Shown here: positions 17,210 to 23,804 of the stretch, piece by piece
How positions within the stretch are numbered: position 1 is the stretch's first letter
Layout of the letters: the number at the start of each line of letters is the position of its first letter
Origin: Actinomycetota bacterium
GTDB taxonomy: Bacteria > Actinomycetota > Actinomycetes > Nanopelagicales > Nanopelagicaceae
Assembly (NCBI GenBank): GCA_009700155.1
Contig: WLMP01000004.1
Coordinates: 1 to 23,804 of the forward strand
Reading direction: 5' to 3'
DNA: 23,804 bases
Notes under the pieces: model-generated
Databases searched by the model: none
The model's input: only the letters and a program-made list of their open reading frames with translations
What the model was told of the DNA's origin: nothing
Position numbers and translations under genes: made by a program

Positions 17210-17982
17210 TGCTACTCGCAATAGATGTAGGAAATACAAACACTGTTCTTGGAGTTTTTAATGGAGATGTTTTAGAACACTCTTGGCGAGTTAAAACTGA
17301 TCCAAGAGATACTGCAGATGAGTTATGGTTGCAATACAGTGCACTTGTTGCCGGTTTTACAATAACTGGAATTGCTATTTGTTCTACTGTGCCAGCTGTA
17401 TTAAGAGAGGTACGTAAATTAGTAAAAGATCATTATGCTGATATTAAAAGTGTAATAATCGAGCCAGGCGTAAAAACTGGCGTGCCATTACTAGTAGATA
17501 ATCCAAAAGAGATAGGCGCAGATCGAATAGTAAATACCTTAGCGGCTTCAACTTTGTACGGTAAAAGTGGAGCAGCAATTGTGGTCGACTTTGGAACATC
17601 AACTAACTTAGATGTTGTTTCACCGGCGGGAGAATTTTTAGGTGGCGCACTTGCACCAGGCATTGAAATTTCAGTTGAAGCACTTGCTGCAAGGGCTGCT
17701 CAATTGCGCAAAGTTGAGTTAGTAAAACCTAAATCCGTAATCGGTAAGAACACCGTCGAGGCTTTGCAGTCCGGGACAATTTATGGTTTTGCTGGCCAAG
17801 TAGATGGTTTAGTAAATCGAATAATTGATGAGCTAGAAGATTTATATCCTGATTCCGGAGAGGTTTGCGTAATTGCTACCGGAGGGCTTGCACCATTAGT
17901 GCTAGGTATTAGCGAAACCATTGAGTTTCATGAACCTGATCTAACATTAATCGGATTGCGCTTAGTACATGAGCGTAATTAA
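17209..17982 (+). CDS. coaX: Type III pantothenate kinase
   Basis: Phosphorylates pantothenate, the first committed step to coenzyme A. This class belongs to the ASKHA fold and is not inhibited by CoA. The phosphate-binding motif IDVGNTNT contains the catalytic Asp6; GADRIVN (Asp105) and VVDFGTSTNLDVVS (Asp127) follow, then GGALAPGIEIS. It is 257 residues, as expected. AAAGGA six bases before the ATG gives it its own ribosome binding site although it overlaps the nadC stop. It is the last gene before a 39-base gap and lysS. Confidence 0.95.
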   Translation: MLLAIDVGNTNTVLGVFNGDVLEHSWRVKTDPRDTADELWLQYSALVAGFTITGIAICSTVPAVLREVRKLVKDHYADIKSVIIEPGVKTGVPLLVDNPKEIGADRIVNTLAASTLYGKSGAAIVVDFGTSTNLDVVSPAGEFLGGALAPGIEISVEALAARAAQLRKVELVKPKSVIGKNTVEALQSGTIYGFAGQVDGLVNRIIDELEDLYPDSGEVCVIATGGLAPLVLGISETIEFHEPDLTLIGLRLVHERN

Positions 17983-18005
17983 TTCATAACTTCACCTGGC
18001 AGCGA

Positions 18006-18011
18006 TAGGAT
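18006..18011 (+). promoter_or_regulatory. Possible -10 box for lysS
   Basis: TAGGAT fits TANNNT and lies ten bases before ATG 18022, so transcription would give a leader of only a few bases. The same AGGA could instead be a Shine-Dalgarno with long spacing. No clear -35 is seen. Confidence 0.25.
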
Positions 18012-18021
18012 TTAACTCATT

Positions 18022-19518
18022 ATGGCTGATGAGGATGATCTACCAGAGCAACTGCGAATCAGGCGCGAAAAGCGCGCTGCTATTTTAAATCGTGGTGCAC
18101 AGCCATATCCAGTTTCTGTCCCAAGAACTACATCACTTTCGGAAATTAGAGCTAAACATAAAGATTTAGCGATAGATGTTTCAACCGGAATTATCGAATC
18201 TGTTACTGGCAGAGTTATTTTTAAACGAGATACAGGAAAGTTATGTTTTGCTAACTTACGTGAAGGTGATGGAACTGAACTACAAGCCATGTTTTCACTG
18301 GATAAGATTGGTGAAGAGCAGCTTGAAATTTGGAAATCTGAAATTGATCTTGGCGATATTGTTTCAGTTACTGGTGAAGTTATAACTTCAAAACGTGGTG
18401 AATTATCAATTTTAGCTAATTCATTTCTGTTAGCAGCAAAGTCATTAAGGCCACTACCAGTAGAGCACAAGCCACTTTCTGAAGAGAGCAGAGTGCGTAT
18501 GCGCTATGTTGATTTAATTGTTCGTCCAGAAGCTCGTAGTAATGCTCGATTACGACCAACAGTAATGGCCTCACTCAGAAACACTTTTAGCAGCAGAAAC
18601 TTTTTAGAGGTTGAAACTCCGATGCTACAAGTCATGCATGGTGGAGCAGCAGCAAGACCATTTAAGACCTTTAGTAATGCATATGAAATGGATCTATTTT
18701 TACGAATTGCCCCAGAGCTTTATTTAAAAAGATGTGTAGTTGGTGGACTTGAGAAAGTATATGAAATTAATAGGAATTTTCGTAATGAGGGAGCTGATTC
18801 TTCACATTCACCAGAGTTTGCCATGATTGAAACATATGAAGCATTTGGTGATTGGAATACTATGGCTGAACTTACAAAAACTTTAATTCAAGATGCAGCT
18901 AAAGAAGTTTTTGGCTCATATGTTGTAAAACATTACGATGGTAGAGAGATAGATTTAGGCGGAAAATGGAGTGAGATTTCACTTTATGATGCGATCTCTG
19001 AAGGAGTTGGTGAGAAAGTAACAGCTTTAACAACTTATGATGAGCTTAAGAAAATAGCTAGCAAGTTAGGCATAAAGATTGATCCGAAGTGGATTACCGG
19101 CAAGCTTGCTGAAGAGATTTTTGAGCATGTTGCAAAAGATAAGTTAACAAAACCAACATTTGTTCGTGGCTTTCCAATCGACACATCACCCTTAGTTCGA
19201 GCTCATCGTGAAATTGCTGGCGTTGCAGAAAAATGGGATCTATATATCGAAGGCTTTGAACTAGCTACTGGCTACTCAGAGTTAGTAGATCCAGTAATTC
19301 AGCGCGAGCGATTAGTTGAACAATCTAAACTTGGTGCTGGTGGTGATTTAGAGGCAATGGGACTAGATGAGGATTTCTTAAAAGCTATGGAGTATGGAAT
19401 GCCACCGATGGGTGGCATGGGTATGGGTGTAGATAGATTATTAATGGCTTTAACTGGACTTGGGATTAGGGAAACCATTTTATTTCCATTAGTTAAGCCA
19501 ACATCTGGAGATGAATAG
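18022..19518 (+). CDS. lysS: Lysyl-tRNA synthetase, class II
   Basis: Charges tRNA-Lys with lysine. The 498-residue protein has an N-terminal OB-fold anticodon-binding domain (about residues 45-150, with [14 protein letters not shown]) and a class II catalytic domain. Motif 1 lies around [10 protein letters not shown], motif 2 is INRNFRNEG (Arg251 to Glu256) followed by [11 protein letters not shown], and motif 3 is [18 protein letters not shown]. The serine-rich DSSHSPEF form is the one usual in actinobacteria. The ATG at 18022 gives the expected N-terminus. The stop overlaps the start of the argA-type gene by one base. Confidence 0.96.
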   Translation: MADEDDLPEQLRIRREKRAAILNRGAQPYPVSVPRTTSLSEIRAKHKDLAIDVSTGIIESVTGRVIFKRDTGKLCFANLREGDGTELQAMFSLDKIGEEQLEIWKSEIDLGDIVSVTGEVITSKRGELSILANSFLLAAKSLRPLPVEHKPLSEESRVRMRYVDLIVRPEARSNARLRPTVMASLRNTFSSRNFLEVETPMLQVMHGGAAARPFKTFSNAYEMDLFLRIAPELYLKRCVVGGLEKVYEINRNFRNEGADSSHSPEFAMIETYEAFGDWNTMAELTKTLIQDAAKEVFGSYVVKHYDGREIDLGGKWSEISLYDAISEGVGEKVTALTTYDELKKIASKLGIKIDPKWITGKLAEEIFEHVAKDKLTKPTFVRGFPIDTSPLVRAHREIAGVAEKWDLYIEGFELATGYSELVDPVIQRERLVEQSKLGAGGDLEAMGLDEDFLKAMEYGMPPMGGMGMGVDRLLMALTGLGIRETILFPLVKPTSGDE

Positions 19519-20015
19519 TGTCCATAGTAATTAGGCCAGCAAAAACCTCTGATATTAAAAAAATCAGAGAAATAGTTTCTAATTTTATTGAAGAACGAAG
19601 GTTGCTAGCAAAAGAGACGGTAACTCTTTATGAAACTGTTCAAGAGTTTTCAGTTGCAGAAGTTGACGGTGAAGTCGTTGGTTGCGGTGCACTTCATGTT
19701 CTATGGGAGGATTTAGCAGAGGTTAGAACTGTTGCTGTGAAAAAAGATTATCACGGTAAAGGTATTGGGCATTTAATTTTAGAAAATATAATTGATCGAG
19801 CAAAAGTAGTTGGAGTTAAGCGTATTTTCTGTTTAACTTTTGAAACAAAGTTTTTTGGCTCTCACGGCTTTAACGAAATACAGGGAACACCGGTTGAGCC
19901 AGATGTCTATACGCAACTGCTTCGCTCATATGATGATGGTATTGCTGAGTTTTTGGAGCTCGAAAGTGTTAAACCCAACACCCTGGGAAATACTAGAATG
20001 CTTAAAATTCTCTAA
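19518..20015 (+). CDS. argA: N-acetylglutamate synthase, short GNAT type (Rv2747-like)
   Basis: GNAT-fold acetyltransferase expected to transfer acetyl from acetyl-CoA to the amino group of glutamate (or glutamine), the first step of arginine synthesis. The 165-residue sequence closely follows the short mycobacterial ArgA (Rv2747) as I recall it: VTLYETVQEFSVAE, VVGCGALHVLWEDLAEVRT, the acetyl-CoA loop YHGKGIGHLIL (Gly80, Gly82, Gly84), LTFETKFFGSHGF and VKPNTLGNTRML. It starts with GTG overlapping the lysS stop, so is probably translated by coupling. No other arginine gene is present. It occupies the place between lysS and clpC where lsr2 lies in mycobacteria. Confidence 0.85.
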   Translation: MSIVIRPAKTSDIKKIREIVSNFIEERRLLAKETVTLYETVQEFSVAEVDGEVVGCGALHVLWEDLAEVRTVAVKKDYHGKGIGHLILENIIDRAKVVGVKRIFCLTFETKFFGSHGFNEIQGTPVEPDVYTQLLRSYDDGIAEFLELESVKPNTLGNTRMLKIL

Positions 20016-20157
20016 ATTTTGGGCATAAACCCCCAGGTTGTATGGTTATATAGCCGTAAGTAGCCCAAGACACTAGGTCAGTTATTCACAGCCAAATCAA
20101 TGTGCGTAAGGTCCCACCTAGCCATTAGGCTATTTCATAGGAAGAAAGGTGTTATCA
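20016..20157 (+). promoter_or_regulatory. clpC: clpC upstream region with TAGCC repeats
   Basis: This 142-base gap is the largest in the window and contains no gene. A possible -10 is TATATA at 20047-20052, without a clear -35. TAGCC occurs at 20051-20055 and again exactly ten bases later at 20061-20065. A third TAGCC at 20119-20123 pairs with GGCTA at 20128-20132 across ATTA, making a 14-base inverted repeat just before the ribosome binding site. I do not recognise a CIRCE, HspR or canonical ClgR site. A regulated clpC promoter is likely but its parts are uncertain. Confidence 0.4.
20144..20151 (+). promoter_or_regulatory. clpC: Ribosome binding site deciding the clpC start
   Basis: GAAAGGTG is followed by six bases and ATG 20158. 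An in-frame GTG at 20149 lies inside this site and would add three residues not seen at the usual [10 protein letters not shown] start, so ATG 20158 is preferred. Confidence 0.7.
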
Positions 20158-22656
20158 ATGTTTGAGCGGTTTACCGATCGTGCAAGACGCGTTGTGGTCT
20201 TAGCGCAAGAAGAAGCACGCATGCTCAATCACAATTACATTGGCACTGAACATATTCTTTTAGGTTTAATTCATGAGGGTGAAGGCGTTGCCGCCAAAGG
20301 ACTAGAGTCACTTGGTATTTCATTAGAGGCAGTTCGTTCACAAGTTGAAGAGATTATTGGCCAAGGTCAACAAGCACCATCTGGTCATATCCCATTTACA
20401 CCAAGAGCTAAAAAAGTTTTAGAGTTATCACTACGCGAAGCTTTGCAATTAGGTCATAACTACATTGGTACTGAACATATTCTTTTAGGTTTAATTCGTG
20501 AAGGTGAAGGCGTTGCCGCACAGGTTTTGGTAAAACTTGGTGCAGATTTATCCCGTGTACGTCAACAAGTAATTCAATTGCTTTCTGGTTACCAAGGCAA
20601 GGAAGCAGTTGCTGCTGGTGGTCCAGCAGAAGGTCAGCCATCAACATCTTTAGTTTTAGATCAATTTGGTAGAAACCTGACACAAGCAGCTCGCGAAGGA
20701 AAACTAGATCCAGTAATCGGTCGCGAAAAAGAGATCGAACGCGTGATGCAGATTTTGTCTCGAAGAACGAAGAACAACCCGGTATTAATTGGCGAGCCAG
20801 GTGTTGGAAAGACTGCAGTTGTTGAGGGCCTAGCACAAGCAATTGTTAAGGGCGATATTCCAGAGACTTTAAAAGATAAGCAACTTTATTCATTAGATCT
20901 TGGTGCGCTAGTTGCGGGCTCTCGTTACCGCGGTGATTTTGAAGAGAGATTAAAGAAAGTATTAAAAGAGATAAGAACCCGTGGGGACATCATTTTGTTT
21001 ATTGATGAAATTCATACATTAGTAGGTGCTGGCGCAGCCGAAGGCGCTATTGATGCTGCCTCTATTTTAAAACCAATGTTAGCTCGCGGTGAGTTACAGA
21101 CAATTGGCGCCACTACTCTTGACGAGTATCGCAAACATTTAGAAAAAGATGCAGCTCTTGAACGCCGTTTTCAGCCAATTCAGGTTTCAGAGCCAACTGT
21201 TGCACACACAATTGAAATTCTTAAAGGCTTACGTGATCGCTACGAAAGCCACCATAAAGTTTCAATCTCAGATGGTGCATTAGTTTCAGCTGCAACTTTG
21301 GCAGATCGTTATGTTTCAGATCGCCACTTGCCAGTTAAAGCTATTGATTTAATTGATGAGGCTGGTTCACGTCTTCGTATTAGAAGAATGACTGTTCCAC
21401 CTGAAATCCGTGAGTATGACGATAAAATTGCTGATGCCCGTAAAGAGAAAGAATCTGCAATTGATGGTCAAGATTTTGAAAAAGCAGCATCACTACGGGA
21501 TAAAGAAAAGAGCTTAATTACCGAAAAAGCTGAGCGAGAAAAGAATTGGAAAGCTGGCGATCTTGATGTGGTTGCTGAGGTAGATGAAGAGTTAATCGCT
21601 GAAGTACTTTCTACCGCTACTGGAATTCCAGTATTTAAGTTAACCGAAGCTGAAACTGCTCGACTACTACGTATGGAAGAGGAATTACACCGCCGCGTGA
21701 TTGGTCAAGATCAAGCTATCAAGGCTTTATCACAAGCAATCCGTAGAACACGTGCTGGTCTTAAAGATCCAAAACGTCCTGGTGGCTCATTTATTTTTGC
21801 TGGGCCTTCCGGTGTTGGTAAGACAGAACTATCTAGAACTCTTGCCCAATTCTTATTCGGAGATGCAGATGCGTTAATTCAACTTGATATGTCTGAGTAC
21901 TCCGAAAAACACACTGCATCTAGATTATTTGGTGCTCCTCCTGGCTATGTTGGTTATGACGATGGTGGACAACTAACTGAGAAAGTTCGCCGCCGCCCAT
22001 TTTCAGTTGTGTTATTTGATGAGATTGAAAAAGCGCACCCAGATATCTTCAACTCATTACTACAAGTACTAGAAGATGGTCGATTAACTGACTCACAAGG
22101 TCGCGTAGTTGATTTCAAGAACACAATAATCATTATGACAACAAACCTTGGAACTAGAGATATCTCTAAGTCACTATCACTTGGATTTGCCAATGTGGCC
22201 GATGCACAAGGCAGCTATGAGCGTATGAAAGCTAAAGTTGGAGATGAATTAAAAACTCACTTCCGTCCTGAATTTCTTAACCGTATCGATGACATTGTTG
22301 TCTTCCATCAATTAACTGAGAAAGAGATTGTTCAAATTGTTGATCTAATGGTTGCGCAATTAGATGAGCGTCTACGCAACAAAGATATGGGTATTGAGTT
22401 AACTCCTGCTGCAAAGGCGTTGATGGCTAAGCGTGGTTATGACCCAGTGCTTGGCGCCCGCCCGCTTCGCAGAGCAATCCAACGTGAGCTAGAGGATGTT
22501 TTATCAGAGAAGATGCTATTTGGTGATTTAAAAGCTGGTGAAATTATTTTGGTTGATGTTTCAGATGACACCGATGCGGCTACCTTTACCTTTAAGGGAA
22601 CTGTAAAAACTGCTATGCCAGACACACCTGGTGATTTAGCAGAAGCAACTAATTAA
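20158..22656 (+). CDS. clpC: ATP-dependent Clp protease ATP-binding subunit ClpC
   Basis: Hexameric Hsp100 unfoldase that feeds substrates to ClpP. The 832-residue protein begins [17 protein letters not shown], with two Clp N repeats (both containing [13 protein letters not shown]). AAA domain 1 has Walker A GEPGVGKT (212-219) and Walker [16 protein letters not shown]; a UVR-like middle segment reads [18 protein letters not shown] domain 2 has Walker A GPSGVGKT (549-556) and [15 protein letters not shown]. The order and length are those of actinobacterial ClpC1. The two N repeats are nearly identical in DNA over 60 bases. The last eight bases overlap the 3' end of radA on the other strand. 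Confidence 0.97.
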   Translation: MFERFTDRARRVVVLAQEEARMLNHNYIGTEHILLGLIHEGEGVAAKGLESLGISLEAVRSQVEEIIGQGQQAPSGHIPFTPRAKKVLELSLREALQLGHNYIGTEHILLGLIREGEGVAAQVLVKLGADLSRVRQQVIQLLSGYQGKEAVAAGGPAEGQPSTSLVLDQFGRNLTQAAREGKLDPVIGREKEIERVMQILSRRTKNNPVLIGEPGVGKTAVVEGLAQAIVKGDIPETLKDKQLYSLDLGALVAGSRYRGDFEERLKKVLKEIRTRGDIILFIDEIHTLVGAGAAEGAIDAASILKPMLARGELQTIGATTLDEYRKHLEKDAALERRFQPIQVSEPTVAHTIEILKGLRDRYESHHKVSISDGALVSAATLADRYVSDRHLPVKAIDLIDEAGSRLRIRRMTVPPEIREYDDKIADARKEKESAIDGQDFEKAASLRDKEKSLITEKAEREKNWKAGDLDVVAEVDEELIAEVLSTATGIPVFKLTEAETARLLRMEEELHRRVIGQDQAIKALSQAIRRTRAGLKDPKRPGGSFIFAGPSGVGKTELSRTLAQFLFGDADALIQLDMSEYSEKHTASRLFGAPPGYVGYDDGGQLTEKVRRRPFSVVLFDEIEKAHPDIFNSLLQVLEDGRLTDSQGRVVDFKNTIIIMTTNLGTRDISKSLSLGFANVADAQGSYERMKAKVGDELKTHFRPEFLNRIDDIVVFHQLTEKEIVQIVDLMVAQLDERLRNKDMGIELTPAAKALMAKRGYDPVLGARPLRRAIQRELEDVLSEKMLFGDLKAGEIILVDVSDDTDAATFTFKGTVKTAMPDTPGDLAEATN
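20236..20520 (+). repeat. clpC: Near-identical 60-base direct repeat inside clpC
   Basis: Bases 20236-20295 and 20461-20520 match at 56 of 60 positions with a period of 225 bases (75 codons). They encode the core of the two Clp N repeats. Three of the four differences are third-codon changes that leave the residue unchanged; the other changes His to Arg. Confidence 0.9.
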
Positions 22657-23804
22657 TCTTCACCTTACTTATTGCTTGTTCTACCCTAGCTGCTTCTAGT
22701 ATTTCAATTCCAGCAATTTTTAAATCACTTCCCACTGGAACTATTGCCCGCTTAAATCCAAGTCGAGCAGCCTCCTGCACTCGCTGAGTAATTCCAGTTA
22801 CCTTTCTAATTTCACCAGCTAATCCAACCTCACCAATTGCAACTAAATCTGCGGGTAGTGCCAAACCTTTAGCAGCAGATGCAACTGAAAGGGCAACTGC
22901 AAGATCTGCCGAAGGCTCATTGATTTTCATACCACCAACAGTTGCAACATATACATCTCGGCCAGAAATCTTTATGCCAGCTCTTAATTCTAAAACTGCA
23001 AGTGTCATAGCAGTTCTTGAATTATCAAGACCACTTGTTACTCGTCTTGAGTTACCCCAATCTCTTCCATCTGGATTTGCAATACTGACTAAAGATTGAA
23101 TTTCAGCTAATAGAGCTCGCCTGCCTTCAAGTGTTACGGTCACGCAAGTTCCGGGTACTGGATCTGTATGGCGTGAAGTGAATAAGCCAGTTGGATCGGC
23201 AAGTCCGACAATTCCAGAATCATTTAAATCAAAGCAACCAACCTCATCGGATGCTCCAAACCTATTTTTAATTGCTCTAATTAATCTAAGCCTAGAATGT
23301 CTTTCACCTTCAAAATTAAGAACTACATCTACTAAATGTTCTAGTAGCCGAGGGCCAGCTATTGATCCATCTTTAGTTACATGTCCAACTAAAACTAAGG
23401 TGATAGATCGCTCTTTTGCTATTCGAATTAATGCTGCTGCAATCTCTCGTACTTGAGTAACACCACCAGGTGCACCATCGACAGTTGAGCTCGAAATAGT
23501 TTGAATTGAATCAATTACCAGTAATTCTGGTTTTACTGAATCGATATGGGCGATAACAGCGCCTAAATCAGATTCTGCAGCCAACCATAAATTTTTATCA
23601 ATTGCATTAAGTCGCTCTGCTCGCAGGCGCACCTGTGAGGCAGACTCTTCACCACTTATATAGAGCGAAAGAATGCCTTGTTTAGCAGTCTCAGCAGCAA
23701 CTGTTAGCAATAATGTTGACTTACCAACACCTGGTTCACCTGCTAATAAAATTGCAGCGCCTGGTACTAAACCGCCACCTAAAACTCTATCTAATTCACT
23801 AACA
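22649..23804 (-). CDS. radA: DNA repair protein RadA (Sms), N-terminus beyond the right edge
   Basis: RecA-like ATPase that promotes branch migration in homologous recombination. The frame is open to the right edge, so the gene start and N-terminal zinc finger lie outside. Visible first is [19 protein letters not shown], then Walker [10 protein letters not shown] (about 23716-23742), Walker [11 protein letters not shown], the RadA-specific KNRFG motif in [13 protein letters not shown], and the C-terminal Lon-like domain ([34 protein letters not shown]). An apparent TTG start near 23710 is internal, just after Walker A, and should not be used. The stop lies inside the end of clpC, a convergent overlap of eight bases. 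Confidence 0.95.
   Translation of the reverse strand, partial: VSELDRVLGGGLVPGAAILLAGEPGVGKSTLLLTVAAETAKQGILSLYISGEESASQVRLRAERLNAIDKNLWLAAESDLGAVIAHIDSVKPELLVIDSIQTISSSTVDGAPGGVTQVREIAAALIRIAKERSITLVLVGHVTKDGSIAGPRLLEHLVDVVLNFEGERHSRLRLIRAIKNRFGASDEVGCFDLNDSGIVGLADPTGLFTSRHTDPVPGTCVTVTLEGRRALLAEIQSLVSIANPDGRDWGNSRRVTSGLDNSRTAMTLAVLELRAGIKISGRDVYVATVGGMKINEPSADLAVALSVASAAKGLALPADLVAIGEVGLAGEIRKVTGITQRVQEAARLGFKRAIVPVGSDLKIAGIEILEAARVEQAISKVKIN

Noticed and set aside
18012..18470. 152-codon minus-strand frame opposite lysS
   Set aside because: Low-complexity Ser-rich translation typical of antisense frames; lysS is unambiguous.
20016..20157. Search for a short lsr2 gene, a tRNA or a small RNA in the clpC gap
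   Set aside because: No open frame of useful length, no cloverleaf and no strong hairpin with T-run was seen.
20408..20842. 144-codon open frame on the minus strand inside clpC
   Set aside because: It is antisense to the N-domain and first AAA domain of a certain gene and its protein shows no recognisable domain; a shadow frame.
23178..23456. 92-codon plus-strand frame opposite radA
   Set aside because: Shadow of radA, whose motifs are clear on the minus strand.
22649..23710. Taking radA as a complete 353-residue gene starting near 23710
   Set aside because: That start is a TTG inside the strand after Walker A; the P-loop and upstream residues continue in frame to the window edge.
1..23804. 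CRISPR array, prophage, insertion sequence, toxin-antitoxin or defence island
   Set aside because: No spaced repeats, transposase, integrase, inverted terminal repeats or defence domains were found; the region is conserved housekeeping sequence.

Overview
The window (roughly 40% G+C by eye) looks like chromosome of a small-genome actinobacterium. The gene order dacB ... tilS-hpt-ftsH-folE-folP-folB-folK-panC-nadB-nadC-coaX-lysS ... clpC-radA follows the conserved actinobacterial arrangement known from Mycobacterium and Streptomyces. The low G+C, tiny intergenic gaps and many 1-8 bp gene overlaps suggest a streamlined aquatic lineage such as the freshwater acI group (Nanopelagicales). That placement is inference; no rRNA or other direct marker is present.

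Layout. 1-2183: a low-molecular-weight protein tyrosine phosphatase at the left edge, a TPR protein with a TTG start, and a convergent SpoU/TrmH-type RNA methyltransferase. 2213-8073: a DMT-family transporter, a D-Ala-D-Ala carboxypeptidase (PBP4 type), a heme O synthase (CtaB), an ABC-2 exporter pair and a secreted coiled-coil NlpC/P60 peptidase. 8084-13901: tilS, hpt, ftsH and the complete folate block folE-folP-folB-folK. 13951-17982: panC-nadB-nadC-coaX (pantothenate, quinolinate and CoA), preceded by the clearest regulatory site of the window. 18022-22656: lysS, an argA-type N-acetylglutamate synthase and clpC. 22649-23804: radA on the minus strand, cut by the right edge.

From 2213 to 22656 every gene is on the plus strand, with stop/start overlaps such as ATGA, GTGA and TAATG, so most are probably co-transcribed and translationally coupled. 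Functionally the run joins cofactor supply (folate, NAD, CoA, heme O), cell-wall remodelling (dacB, NlpC/P60), tRNA modification and charging (tilS, lysS) and protein quality control (ftsH, clpC). No stretch over 300 bases lacks a gene; the largest gap is 142 bases, before clpC. I saw no tRNA, rRNA, CRISPR array, insertion sequence, prophage or defence system.

The content is largely housekeeping and I do not find a convincing novel multi-gene system. The best leads are: a perfect 19-bp palindrome over the -10 of a good promoter ahead of panC-nadB-nadC-coaX; no lsr2 between lysS and clpC, where an argA-type gene sits instead; a changed Asp-rich motif in CtaB; and a 60-bp near-identical DNA repeat inside clpC.
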